Below, piece after piece: positions 16,876-25,182 of a stretch of DNA of 52,327 bases. Position numbers and translations under genes: made by a program. Origin of the DNA: Candidatus Saccharimonadota bacterium (GTDB lineage Bacteria > Patescibacteriota > Saccharimonadia > Saccharimonadales > Saccharimonadaceae); assembly GCA_905372275.1 (NCBI GenBank), contig CAJPON010000007.1:1-52327 (forward strand). Reading direction: 5' to 3'. Each line of letters starts with the position of its first letter. Within the stretch, counting starts at the first letter, position 1. The notes beneath the pieces were generated by a model, which saw only the letters and a list, made by a program, of their open reading frames with translations, ran no database searches and was not told the DNA's origin.

Positions 16876-17301
16876 ATGGCAGCACAAGCTCAATCGGCGG
16901 CAATTAATCCGACCAAGAAGCAGTACGAGCTTTTACTATTTATTGATAACTTTATAAAAGATAACGGCTACGGGCCGAGCTATCGCGAGATAATGCGGGC
17001 GCTTAATTACAAAAGCGTTTCGACAGTGGCAGTACATATTGATAATTTGATTTCCCGCGGCCACTTGCGTAAGCGTGACAATTCAGCGCGGTCGCTAGAG
17101 GTGATCGACGTGGTTGCGGCGCCAAAAACCACGCCGGAAGTTTTGGATTCGACAGACGCGATAACTGAACGCTGTATTCGCGCTAAAATAGCCAATCTGC
17201 AGAAGCAGGATGATAATAAGGCGCGCCAAGATATTCAAACGCTGCAATCGGCATTACAAATTCTTGGCTATGAGGGGCCGCGTGAGACGGATAGCGCGTA
17301 A
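16876..17301 (+). CDS. LexA-type winged-helix DNA-binding protein lacking the S24 peptidase
   Basis: This 141-aa protein has, at residues about 10-75, the LexA N-terminal domain order: TKKQYELLLFIDNFIKDNGYGPSYREI, then ALNYKSVSTVAVHIDNLISRGHLRKR, then ARSLEV. In LexA this is the SOS-box-binding winged helix. The C-terminal self-cleaving Ser-Lys peptidase (LexA is about 200 aa) is absent; instead there is a short helical tail ending at 141. So it can bind DNA like LexA but cannot be inactivated by RecA-driven autocleavage. The start is ATG 16876; the longer frame overlaps the previous gene. Its targets are unknown. The downstream hydrolase gene overlaps its 3' end. Confidence 0.82.
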   Translation: MAAQAQSAAINPTKKQYELLLFIDNFIKDNGYGPSYREIMRALNYKSVSTVAVHIDNLISRGHLRKRDNSARSLEVIDVVAAPKTTPEVLDSTDAITERCIRAKIANLQKQDDNKARQDIQTLQSALQILGYEGPRETDSA

Positions 17302-19135
17302 ACCATCGTACCGCCGGCGTTATACTGGTACTAAAGCGGCGGTCCATGCCACTAAATCTACTAAATCTAGCGCTTGGCGATTGAAATTGCGGCATGTAGT
17401 TTATGGCACATATCGGCAGGTCAATTACCAAGCTGCTTCATTGCAGATAAAATTACAACGTTTGTTACGCCACAGGCATTTCCGTAAATATGCAGTCGGT
17501 GCGGCAGCAAGTTTGACTTTTCTTCTAGTAATTGTACAGTTGGCTTATCCAAGCGATAAGACCTTGCCGTTTGCGCACGTTGACGGATTAGCAATTGGCG
17601 GTATAGCTAAAGATGCGGCGGCTAAAAAAGCTGATCAAGCGTATAGCAACCATACTCTTAACATCACGATGAATAATTCAGACAAGCCGGCGGTTAGTAT
17701 TAAGCTGCGTGATATTGCTGTCTCGGTTGATAATTCGCAGCGGATCAAGCAGTATGATTATACTTGGTATGTGCGATTGGTGCCAACTTCATTGTTTTGG
17801 TATGGTTTGAATTATGGTTCGCCGCCAGCCCCTAAATTTGCCAACCAAACGGATGCAGCTGTTAACGAAAAAATAGTTGCCCGCTGCCAAGTTAGTCCGA
17901 CCAATGCCACGCTTAAAGCCAAAGGAGCGCAGCTCGAGCTGCAGAAGTCTAGACTTGGCGGTAAATGCGATGAGGCTAAAATCAAGCAATCTGTTCGCGA
18001 TATCAAACCAAAATTACATCAGCCGACGACGATTAACGTTAATAAAATAGATATCAAACCAGCGGTGAGCGATGAAAAAGCTAGGCAATTGGCGCAAAAG
18101 CTAACCAAACATCTAGAGGGGGGTATTCAAATTAAAGCTAGAGATAAAACTGTCGCAGTCGATGCGCAGACAGTTTATGCTTGGCTTGATTTTACTACTA
18201 AAGATAAAGAATTGGTGGCTACGCTGAATGCTGAACGTACTGGCAAATGGCTGAATGATGTGGTAGCGAAAATTGTTACTGTGGCGCCTGGGGTGTCGAA
18301 AATTACTACGCATGACTTCACTATCGTTAGCAAGCAGACAGGTAGTTCAGGGCAAGCACTTGATGTGACGGTAATGCTGCAGAAATTACAAAGTACAATC
18401 GACGGCGGTAGTTTGCAGCTTGATGCTGTTACCAAGGCTGTGCCGCCGCGCGAAGAATATACGCGGACATATAGCTCGAGCGATGCTGGTTTGTCGGCTT
18501 TGATGGAGAATTTCGCCAAAGACCATCCGGGAACTTACGGCGTGTCGATGATAGAACTTGATGGCAAAAAACGCCGCGCTGAATATAATGGCGATAAGCA
18601 ATTTATAACAGCTAGTACCTACAAATTGCTGGTAGCTTACAGCTTGCTAAAGCGTATCGATAGCGGTGCGCGCAGTTGGGATAGTGATCAATCATGCTTT
18701 AATAAAATGATTAGTTTGAGCGATAATGCTTGCGCGGAAAGTTTCTTGAACGCAATTGGAGTTAGTACTTTGACTAGCGAAGCTAACGCCATTGGCCTTA
18801 AGAACTCGACATTTATGAAAGGCGGCGGACCGTATACAACAGCAAATGATCAAGCCCTGCTGCTAGGTATGATTGCAACCGGCCAAAACTTTTCGAGCGC
18901 CAACCAGCAGCGCTTGCTAGAAGCTATGAAGAAAAACATGTTTCGTAAAGGTATTCCAGCAGGTGTATCGGGGACGGTTGCCGATAAGGTTGGCTTTATG
19001 AATGGATTATTGCATGACTCGGCGATTGTTTATGGTTCGCACGGTACGTACGTACTGTCAATCATGACCGATGGCGCTAGTTGGGAAGCGATTGCTGATT
19101 TGGCAAAACAACTTGATGCGCTGCGAGCACAGTAG
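17282..19135 (+). CDS. Membrane-anchored class A beta-lactamase-like serine hydrolase
   Basis: This is a protein of about 617 aa. An Arg-rich cytoplasmic N-terminus leads to one membrane helix (about residues 70-88), then two repeated alpha/beta regions (about 90-380) resembling the peptidoglycan-binding VanW-type domains found before such hydrolases. The C-terminal penicilloyl-serine fold has STYK (S445-K448, SxxK), SDN (480-482) and DKVG (K569, the KTG-like box). It probably acts on peptidoglycan or beta-lactams outside the cell. The start is uncertain: GTG 17282 has GAGG 6 nt upstream, while ATG 17270 lacks one; both overlap the lexA-like gene. Cutting of peptidoglycan is more likely than drug resistance, by context. 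Confidence 0.85.
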   Translation: MRRIARKPSYRRRYTGTKAAVHATKSTKSSAWRLKLRHVVYGTYRQVNYQAASLQIKLQRLLRHRHFRKYAVGAAASLTFLLVIVQLAYPSDKTLPFAHVDGLAIGGIAKDAAAKKADQAYSNHTLNITMNNSDKPAVSIKLRDIAVSVDNSQRIKQYDYTWYVRLVPTSLFWYGLNYGSPPAPKFANQTDAAVNEKIVARCQVSPTNATLKAKGAQLELQKSRLGGKCDEAKIKQSVRDIKPKLHQPTTINVNKIDIKPAVSDEKARQLAQKLTKHLEGGIQIKARDKTVAVDAQTVYAWLDFTTKDKELVATLNAERTGKWLNDVVAKIVTVAPGVSKITTHDFTIVSKQTGSSGQALDVTVMLQKLQSTIDGGSLQLDAVTKAVPPREEYTRTYSSSDAGLSALMENFAKDHPGTYGVSMIELDGKKRRAEYNGDKQFITASTYKLLVAYSLLKRIDSGARSWDSDQSCFNKMISLSDNACAESFLNAIGVSTLTSEANAIGLKNSTFMKGGGPYTTANDQALLLGMIATGQNFSSANQQRLLEAMKKNMFRKGIPAGVSGTVADKVGFMNGLLHDSAIVYGSHGTYVLSIMTDGASWEAIADLAKQLDALRAQ

Positions 19136-19150
19136 ACTTTACACCTTTTG

Positions 19151-19156
19151 TATAAT
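19151..19156 (+). promoter_or_regulatory. -10 box TATAAT for tRNA-Asn
   Basis: TATAAT lies 40 nt before the tRNA. A start near 19163 would leave a 5' leader of about 34 nt to be removed by RNase P. Confidence 0.5.
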
Positions 19157-19196
19157 AAGTTACAATACTGGTATCTGCGGCGATAGCAGAATGTAT

Positions 19197-19271
19197 TCCG
19201 GCATAGCTCAGTGGTAGAGCGGATGGCTGTTAACCATTAGGTCGCTGGTTCGAGCCCAGCTGCCGGAGCCA
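19197..19271 (+). tRNA. tRNA-Asn (anticodon GTT), CCA encoded
   Basis: The cloverleaf is complete. The acceptor stem is TCCGGCA (19197-19203) with TGCCGGA (19261-19267). The D arm is GCTC...GAGC. The anticodon stem is GATGG/CCATT with loop CTGTTAA, giving anticodon GTT at 19229-19231. The T arm contains GGTTCGAGCC. The discriminator G is followed by an encoded CCA (19269-19271). Confidence 0.96.
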
Positions 19272-19304
19272 AATTGATAGATTAAATTGCCTGGTATACC
19301 GGGC

Positions 19305-19338
19305 AAACGGCCTCGACAGGTTAAGTCAAGGCCGTTTT
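19305..19338 (+). terminator. Intrinsic terminator after tRNA-Asn
   Basis: AAACGGCCTCGAC pairs with GTCAAGGCCGTTT (13 positions, one C-A mismatch) around a 7-nt loop, ending in TTTT. It lies 33 nt after the tRNA. Confidence 0.75.
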
Positions 19339-19420
19339 AAATAGATTTTATAAATAGCTTACTATTGCAGCAAACATTAGGGTAAGCGTGTAATTTTCGT
19401 TGTATTTTATACGATAATAC

Positions 19421-19449
19421 TTGAAAAAATTGTTAAGTAATGCTACCAT
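19421..19449 (+). promoter_or_regulatory. Promoter TTGAAA-17-TACCAT with extended -10, surface protein gene
   Basis: TTGAAA (19421-19426), a 17-nt spacer and TGC-TACCAT (19441-19449) precede the gene by about 50 nt. Unlike most first genes here, this message would have a leader of about 43 nt with AGGAGA (19485-19490) as ribosome site. Confidence 0.5.
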
Positions 19450-19498
19450 GAAAGCGTAAACTAAATTAAAACACAAATGTGTACAGGAGAAAAACAAT

Positions 19499-21079
19499 AT
19501 GGGTGTTACCTATGTCAAATTGGCTAGTGCTGTGTCAGTGGCAGCTGTTGTTGGCGCAGTGGTATTTAACGCGCCAGCCAATGCTGCGCCGACTGCATTC
19601 ACGTGGACGGGCGCTGCTGGCGACCACAAAATGTCAACTGCTGGCAACTGGAAAGACGGCCAAGTACCAACAGAGGGCGCTAAGCTGGTATTTACATGTG
19701 CCAACGGAGCTAGCGAGAAGATTCAGAATGATTTGAACGTTGCTTTGTCGGGTCTATCTGTTTCGAAGATGAACAATGCTGATGCTAGTCCGACATGCGC
19801 TAGCTATACGATTGATACGCTGAAATTTACACCGGATGCTGAGTTCAGTGGTGATAAGACTAGCGTGGATGACAAGGTTGAGATTCCTTATATATATGTT
19901 ACTGGTGCTGTTACTGGCTTGTCAAACTTGAAATCTAACGGATTCGACGGAAAATTTAAGAACGAAACAAGCATTAATCGCTTTGAAGTTGCTAATAGCG
20001 GATGCAATTCTATAAGCAATTCTGTAAAAGCTTCAGAGAAAATTGTTGGCGAAAACGCTAGCGTACCGCTAGAAGGTGCTAATAACATTACAGTTAAAAG
20101 TAGTGGCGAGCTAGGAGTTAAATATGCTGATAACGAAACAAGCGCCAGCAAAATTACTTTTGAAAACGGCGCGATGATTTCCCATGGAATAAGTTGTTTG
20201 GGCTCTGGCGGCGGTTCTTCAAACGTGACAACAGTTCTATCTGGCGACATTGTACTCAATGGCAATGTTGAATATAAATTACTTTCGAACGTGACAGTGA
20301 AGATTACTGGCAAGCTCAGTGGCCCTGGTAAACTGGTTGCTCATAAAGATAACAAGGGTACTCTGCTAGTTGAATCTTCGGACAACACCAGCGGTACGCC
20401 GAATGGACAGCACGGTAATGCCCACGAAGCTAAGCTGATAAAATTGGACGGCGACAAACCTAATGAGTCGGTAAGCGTTAGAAAGGGCGAAACAGTCTTG
20501 CTAAACGGCAGCCGCTCTGATGTTTATGTCGATGAGGGCGGTGTATTTGGCGGTAATGCTACGGTAAAGAGTCTTAATGTGGCAGGTGTCGTTGCTCCAG
20601 GTAATTCGCCAGGCAAGATTACTGTACTGAATGACTTCTATATGAACGGTACTGGCGTATACAAGGCAGAAATTCTAGATAAAGATCATTATGATCAGAT
20701 TGTTGCGCAGAGCGTCCAGCTTAGCAACGGTGGTAGTTCTCCGAAATTAGAGCTGGTATATCTGCCTGGCGGTACCATCAAGAAGGGTGATACCTTTACG
20801 ATTATCAACAATAACGGTAGTGCTCCGGTTCAAGGGACATTCAATGGTTTGCCCGAAGGTGCAGAGTTCGCTGTGGATGGCGCAACCTTCAAGATTAGCT
20901 ATGTTGGCGGCGATGGCAATGACGTTGTGCTAACGGCGCAGAATGATTCGACAGGTCCGAAGGCTCCAAATACGGGCGGCGAAAATGTAGCAGTTAATTT
21001 GGCTGGAACTATCGTTGGTGTGGCTTCGGCAGCAATCCTGCTATTCATGGCAAAACGAAAGAGTTTTGGCAAGAAATAA
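19499..21079 (+). CDS. Sortase-anchored surface protein with autotransporter-like beta-helix repeats
   Basis: This 526-aa secreted protein has an N-terminal signal peptide (cleavage likely after ANA near residue 29). The mature start FTWTGAAGDHKMSTAGNW and later VAPGNSPGKITVLNDFYMNGTG are typical of beta-helical passenger segments seen in autotransporters. The C-terminus has APNTG at about residues 489-493, a hydrophobic helix and a KRKSFGKK tail, the layout of a sortase cell-wall sorting signal with APNTG in place of LPxTG. A sortase gene follows directly, so it is probably that enzyme's substrate. It may mediate attachment to host cells (inference). SD AGGAGA lies 8 nt upstream. Confidence 0.85.
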   Translation: MGVTYVKLASAVSVAAVVGAVVFNAPANAAPTAFTWTGAAGDHKMSTAGNWKDGQVPTEGAKLVFTCANGASEKIQNDLNVALSGLSVSKMNNADASPTCASYTIDTLKFTPDAEFSGDKTSVDDKVEIPYIYVTGAVTGLSNLKSNGFDGKFKNETSINRFEVANSGCNSISNSVKASEKIVGENASVPLEGANNITVKSSGELGVKYADNETSASKITFENGAMISHGISCLGSGGGSSNVTTVLSGDIVLNGNVEYKLLSNVTVKITGKLSGPGKLVAHKDNKGTLLVESSDNTSGTPNGQHGNAHEAKLIKLDGDKPNESVSVRKGETVLLNGSRSDVYVDEGGVFGGNATVKSLNVAGVVAPGNSPGKITVLNDFYMNGTGVYKAEILDKDHYDQIVAQSVQLSNGGSSPKLELVYLPGGTIKKGDTFTIINNNGSAPVQGTFNGLPEGAEFAVDGATFKISYVGGDGNDVVLTAQNDSTGPKAPNTGGENVAVNLAGTIVGVASAAILLFMAKRKSFGKK

Positions 21080-21108
21080 CCAAGACTTATAACGATTAAG
21101 ATTGGAGG

Positions 21109-21146
21109 CAGGCACGCCGTAAGCGGTTTGACGCGAGGCGTGCCTG
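21109..21146 (+). terminator. Perfect 10-bp hairpin between surface protein and sortase genes
   Basis: CAGGCACGCC pairs perfectly with GGCGTGCCTG around an 18-nt loop. Only TTAG follows, so it is terminator-like without a U-tract. It may protect the 3' end of the surface-protein message. Confidence 0.5.
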
Positions 21147-21151
21147 TTAGC

Positions 21152-21157
21152 TATAAT
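21152..21157 (+). promoter_or_regulatory. -10 box TATAAT overlapping first possible sortase ATG
   Basis: TATAAT includes the first two bases of the ATG at 21156, so a transcript from it cannot contain that codon. The next in-frame ATG (21168) is 10 nt after the box, giving an almost leaderless start. Confidence 0.5.
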
Positions 21158-21167
21158 GAAGCAAGCA

Positions 21168-22172
21168 ATGACGCAAAGAGAACGAGTTGCTCGTAGTCTG
21201 GAGGTACTGCCAAAAGCACGAGGCCGGGTAGTCGTACCGCGGCGTAGATTGGCGAATGATGTTGTAGCGGACGCTGCTAGCCAGCCTAGTATGAAGCGAA
21301 TTATGGATATCGCAGTGCAGCCTGTCTCGCCAAGTCCAAAAGAGCAGTCTTTCCAAAACAAAAAACCTAGAGATTATACGAGAATTAATAGAAAGCTAGC
21401 TCGGACAGCTCGCTTGCTTATTATTTATGAAAAACTAACAGCTGCTAGCCAAATGGGCGGTGAAAAACACTCCACCAAGCGGCGCTTAAAAGAAATCATG
21501 AGCGGTAATTTTCGCAAGAAATTATCTGGTGTTGCGGCGTCGATTCTCTTGCTGGTTTCGGTATATTCATTAGTGGACTCTTGGCTGTTAAATAATCGGA
21601 TAAAAGATACTGTAAATACAGCGACGGTGGCTGCACGCAGCGATGACCCGAATGATCGACGGAGCAATGAAGGTAAAGACGAAACAAAAGTTTCTGGCGA
21701 CGCCATCGCTAAATACAAGGTAGCTGCAGATTTACCGAGAGTGATTACTATTGAGAAGCTAGGGGTTAAAGCTCGAGTATTGCCGATGAGCGTTAATGCC
21801 GACGGCTCAATGCAATCGCCTGTCAATATTTTTGATACAGGATGGTATACTGGCAGCGTCAAGCCGGGGCAGCCGGGAGCATCTATTATTATTGGCCACG
21901 CATCTGGTATGACTTTGGGGGGAATTTTTAATAAGCTAGAGTCGCTAAATGTTGGTGATACAGTCAGCGTTGAACGCGGTGACGGCCAAATGTTGCGCTA
22001 CCAAGTGGTTAAAAAACAAATAATCAAGATATCTGATGTTGATATGAATAGTTTTATGCGTCCAGCTGATGGTGTGTCTGAAGGCTTGAATCTGATGACT
22101 TGCGCTGGGGAGTGGATAAAAAACTCGCAAACTCGCGATCACCGGGCGATGATATTTACCAAGCGAATATGA
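21168..22172 (+). CDS. Sortase (transpeptidase)
   Basis: This 334-aa protein has a long basic N-terminal cytoplasmic part (about 120 residues, rich in Arg/Lys), one membrane helix near residues 123-142, and a C-terminal sortase barrel. The catalytic set is visible: His in IIGHASG (about 243), Cys in LMTCAG (about 311) and Arg in RDHRAM (about 325). Sortases cut the LPxTG-like signal and join the protein to the wall. The single nearby candidate substrate is the APNTG protein just upstream. ATG 21168 is preferred over 21156, which lies in the -10 box. The sequence fits class D/E/F-type enzymes more than class A; the subclass is not certain. Confidence 0.88.
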   Translation: MTQRERVARSLEVLPKARGRVVVPRRRLANDVVADAASQPSMKRIMDIAVQPVSPSPKEQSFQNKKPRDYTRINRKLARTARLLIIYEKLTAASQMGGEKHSTKRRLKEIMSGNFRKKLSGVAASILLLVSVYSLVDSWLLNNRIKDTVNTATVAARSDDPNDRRSNEGKDETKVSGDAIAKYKVAADLPRVITIEKLGVKARVLPMSVNADGSMQSPVNIFDTGWYTGSVKPGQPGASIIIGHASGMTLGGIFNKLESLNVGDTVSVERGDGQMLRYQVVKKQIIKISDVDMNSFMRPADGVSEGLNLMTCAGEWIKNSQTRDHRAMIFTKRI

Positions 22173-22218
22173 TTAAACTAGTTGACTGTGTAAATGTAAA
22201 TAATACAATGTAAAAACC

Positions 22219-22248
22219 TTGACTAGCACTATATATTGGGTGTACATT
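22219..22248 (+). promoter_or_regulatory. nrdDG promoter (TTGACT ... TACATT)
   Basis: TTGACT (22219-22224) and TACATT (22243-22248) are separated by 18 nt. The spacer holds the first NrdR box. The spacer also contains part of a TGTAAAAACCTT-linked region that recurs at the promoter near 28340. Confidence 0.5.
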
Positions 22249-22273
22249 TGTATGTAAGCACTACATATGGTGT
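22226..22273 (+). promoter_or_regulatory. Two NrdR boxes, 32 bp apart, upstream of nrdD
   Basis: GCACTATATATTGGGT (22226-22241) and GCACTACATATGGTGT (22258-22273) both fit the NrdR-box consensus ACACwATATATwGTGT with 2-3 differences. Their starts are 32 bp apart, about three helix turns, the usual arrangement for cooperative NrdR binding. Box 1 lies between -35 and -10, and box 2 over or after the start point, so binding should block transcription. NrdR represses ribonucleotide reductase genes when dATP is high. The nrdR gene is not in the window. Confidence 0.75.
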
Positions 22274-22302
22274 TTTCGTAAAACAAATACACGATTAAGT
22301 GT

Positions 22303-22332
22303 CGCTCCGCAGGGGTAGATCCGGAGCGTTTT
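22303..22332 (+). terminator. Hairpin with TTTT in nrdD leader (possible attenuator)
   Basis: CGCTCCG (22303-22309) pairs with CGGAGCG (22322-22328), followed directly by TTTT. It lies between the nrd promoter and the nrdD ribosome site (AGGAGG), so any nrd transcript must pass through it. Confidence 0.55.
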
Positions 22333-22355
22333 AATGATGCATTCAGGAGGGTAAT

Positions 22356-24491
22356 ATGTATCAAACAATCAAAAAGCGCGACGGCCGTAAAGTGAAGTTT
22401 GACGCTTCCAAGATTACTAAAGCGATTGCTCGAGCTGGCGCTGAAACTGGCGAATTCGACGAAAAAGCCGCTGCTAAGCTTACCGATAAAGTACTTAAAC
22501 AGCTAGAAGCTCGCCAGACGCGTCTAGTACCGGGTGTTGAGGAAATCCAAGACATCGTCGAGGACACGCTGATTGATTCCAAGTTCAAGAAGACCGCCAA
22601 GGCCTACATCATTTACCGCGACCAGCATAAAAAACTGCGTGAAATTACATCCAACGCGCACGTCGATTTGATCGATAAATACGTCAATAATCTAGACTGG
22701 AAAGTCAAAGAAAACTCCAATATGGGCTATAGTTTGCAGGGCTTGAATAACTACGTTTCGGCGGAAATTACTAAGACCTACTGGCTGGATAAGATCTATT
22801 CGCCGAAGATCGGCCGGGCGCATAAAGAGGGTGATTTGCATATTCACGATCTGAACCTATTGAGTGTCTACTGCGTCGGTTGGGATCTGATGGATTTACT
22901 GCGCCAAGGCTTCACTGGCGTTAAAAACAAGGTTGCTTCCAAGCCGGCCAAGCATTTCCGTTCAGCTCTTGGGCAGGTGGTTAACTTCTTCTACACTCTG
23001 CAGGGCGAAGCGGCTGGCGCTCAGGCGTTCTCTGACTTTGATACGCTCTTAGCGCCATTTATTCGCGCTGATAAATTAAGCTATGACGAAGTCAAGCAAG
23101 CGCTGCAGGAATTCGTCTTTAATGTTAATGTACCAACGCGGGTTGGTTTCCAGACGCCGTTTACTAACATTACGCTTGATCTGGAATGCCCGAAGCACAT
23201 GGCTGGCAACCCGGTGATCATCGGCGGCGAGATGCAGGATACCAACTACGGTGATTATCAGGAAGAGATGAATATGCTCAATAAGGCGCTGCTGGAGGTG
23301 CTGTCTGAGGGCGATGCCAATGGCCGAGTCTTTACCTTCCCGATTCCGACGGTCAATATCACCAAAGATTTCAACTGGGATAATCCGGTCATTGAAAATC
23401 TTTGGGAAGCTAGCGCCAAGTATGGCATCCCGTACTTCTCGAACTTCATCAATTCCGACATGGATCCAGAGGATGCACGCTCGATGTGCTGCCGCTTGCG
23501 CATCGATAATCGCCAGCTGGAGTATCGCGGCGGCGGCTTGTTTGGCAGTAATCCGATGACTGGTTCGATTGGCGTGGTGACGATTAACCTGCCGCGCCTG
23601 GCACTGAAATCAAAGAACGAGAAAGAATTTTTCAAGGGTCTGGGCGAATTGATGGATATGGCGCGCGACAGCTTGGAGACCAAACGCAAGGTGCTGGAGC
23701 AGCTGACCGATTCGGACATCAGTCTGTATCCGTACACCAAGTTTTACCTGCGCGATATTAAAAAGCGCTTCAACGAGTACTGGAAAAATCACTTCTCGAC
23801 TATTGGCTTGATTGGCACTAACGAGGCAGCGTTGAATTTGCTGGGCGTTGACATTGGCACTGAAAAGGGTAAGGCGTTTGCCGAGAAAACGCTTGACTTC
23901 ATGCGCGACCGCTTGGTGGAATACCAGAAAGAAACGGGCAATAATTACAACCTGGAGGCGACGCCAGCCGAGGGCACAACCTACCGCTTGGCGCGGCTCG
24001 ACAAGGCTAGCTTCCCTGACCGAGCCCACTTTGCTAATGGTTTAGGCGCGGCGGTCAAACATCCGTTCTATACTAATTCCAGCCACTTGCCAGTCAACTA
24101 CACTGATGATTTGTTTGAGCTGATGGATTTGCAGGATAATTTGCAGACTAAATACACGGGCGGCACGGTGATTCACTTCTTCCTGGGCGAGCGTATGGAT
24201 GATCCGCAGACGCTGAAAAAACTGGTCAAGACGATTTGCGAAAATTACAAATTGCCGTACTTTACCTTTACGCCAAGCTTCTCGATTTGCGCCAATCACG
24301 GCTATATCGTTGGCGAACATCCGGTTTGCCCGAATTGTGGTGAAAGTACTGAGGTCTACTCGCGGGTGGTTGGTTTCTTGCGCCCAGTTTCCCAGTGGAA
24401 TAACGGCAAGCAGGCTGAATTTGACATGAGGGAGCATTATGACGATGCCGCCGAACATCAGCGAGCTTGCGCCGTCGCTGTCCCAGCTTAA
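22356..24491 (+). CDS. nrdD: Anaerobic ribonucleoside-triphosphate reductase (class III, NrdD)
   Basis: NrdD reduces ribonucleoside triphosphates to deoxy forms using a glycyl radical. The 711-aa protein begins with an ATP-cone (about 1-90: IKKRDGRKVKFDASKITKAI), the dATP/ATP sensor. SMCCRLRIDN (Cys 378-379) and HDLNLLSVYC lie in the barrel and carry candidate active-site cysteines. The C-terminus has CANHGY...CPNCG, a zinc site, and RVVGFLRPVSQWNNGK, in which Gly 673 is the predicted radical residue. It is first in an overlapping operon with its activase. SD AGGAGG lies 5-6 nt upstream. It suits a mainly anaerobic life. Confidence 0.96.
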   Translation: MYQTIKKRDGRKVKFDASKITKAIARAGAETGEFDEKAAAKLTDKVLKQLEARQTRLVPGVEEIQDIVEDTLIDSKFKKTAKAYIIYRDQHKKLREITSNAHVDLIDKYVNNLDWKVKENSNMGYSLQGLNNYVSAEITKTYWLDKIYSPKIGRAHKEGDLHIHDLNLLSVYCVGWDLMDLLRQGFTGVKNKVASKPAKHFRSALGQVVNFFYTLQGEAAGAQAFSDFDTLLAPFIRADKLSYDEVKQALQEFVFNVNVPTRVGFQTPFTNITLDLECPKHMAGNPVIIGGEMQDTNYGDYQEEMNMLNKALLEVLSEGDANGRVFTFPIPTVNITKDFNWDNPVIENLWEASAKYGIPYFSNFINSDMDPEDARSMCCRLRIDNRQLEYRGGGLFGSNPMTGSIGVVTINLPRLALKSKNEKEFFKGLGELMDMARDSLETKRKVLEQLTDSDISLYPYTKFYLRDIKKRFNEYWKNHFSTIGLIGTNEAALNLLGVDIGTEKGKAFAEKTLDFMRDRLVEYQKETGNNYNLEATPAEGTTYRLARLDKASFPDRAHFANGLGAAVKHPFYTNSSHLPVNYTDDLFELMDLQDNLQTKYTGGTVIHFFLGERMDDPQTLKKLVKTICENYKLPYFTFTPSFSICANHGYIVGEHPVCPNCGESTEVYSRVVGFLRPVSQWNNGKQAEFDMREHYDDAAEHQRACAVAVPA

Positions 24492-25182
24492 GGTGGCGAT
24501 TGGCGGGATTCAGAAGCTGTCGCTGGTGGACTATCCAGGACACGTGGCGGCAGCACTGTTTCTCTCGGGCTGTAATATGCGCTGCGGCTATTGTCATAAT
24601 CCGGAGCTGGTGTTGCCCGAACGTTTGGCGCCGAGCATTCCGGTCGAGGAGGCGATGATATTCCTAAAATCGCGCATTGGTCGGCTAGACGGCGTAGTGA
24701 TTTCTGGCGGCGAGCCGACGGTCAACGAAGATTTGCCGGTGCTGTGCCGGATGATTAAGCAGCTCGGTTTTGATGTCAAGCTGGATACTAATGGCACGCA
24801 TCCGGATATAGTGCGCGGTATGGTCGAGGAGGGGACGATTGACTTCATCGCCATGGACGTCAAGGGCCCGCTGGAAAAATACGTGGAGATTGCAGCGCGG
24901 CCGATTGATCTAGCGGCCATCAAAGACAATGTGCGGCTGATGATTGACTCAGGGATTGGCCATGAATTTCGGACGACCATCGTTCGCGAGCAGCTGGAGG
25001 TGGCGGATTTTGAAAAGATTGGCGAGCTAGTCAAAGGCGCTAAACGGTTTGCTTTGCAGCATTTTCGCACCGGTACCACCATTAGTCCGAAATTTGCCAA
25101 CTATCACACGTTCACTGACGAAGAATTTAGGGCCGCCCAAAGAATAATGGAAAGGTATGTCGAAGAATGCGTGATTCACTAA
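24439..25182 (+). CDS. nrdG: Anaerobic ribonucleotide reductase-activating radical SAM protein (NrdG)
   Basis: This 247-aa radical SAM enzyme uses S-adenosylmethionine and a 4Fe-4S cluster to place the glycyl radical on NrdD. SLVDYPGHVAAALFLSGCNMRCGYCHNPE carries the CxxxCxxC cluster motif (Cys about 51, 55, 58), and ISGGEPT is the SAM-binding GGE motif. It overlaps nrdD by 53 bp, with AGGGAG inside nrdD as ribosome site, so the two are coupled. It is the long form (with a full barrel), unlike the short E. coli-type NrdG (about 155 aa). Confidence 0.93.
   Translation: MTMPPNISELAPSLSQLKVAIGGIQKLSLVDYPGHVAAALFLSGCNMRCGYCHNPELVLPERLAPSIPVEEAMIFLKSRIGRLDGVVISGGEPTVNEDLPVLCRMIKQLGFDVKLDTNGTHPDIVRGMVEEGTIDFIAMDVKGPLEKYVEIAARPIDLAAIKDNVRLMIDSGIGHEFRTTIVREQLEVADFEKIGELVKGAKRFALQHFRTGTTISPKFANYHTFTDEEFRAAQRIMERYVEECVIH

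Noticed and set aside
19197..19271. tRNA-Asn as an integration site for a mobile element
   Set aside because: There is no integrase and no repeat of the tRNA 3' end seen downstream; the neighbours look like resident genes.
23610..24029. 139-aa minus-strand ORF inside nrdD
   Set aside because: It is the shadow of a conserved gene, with no promoter or ribosome site.
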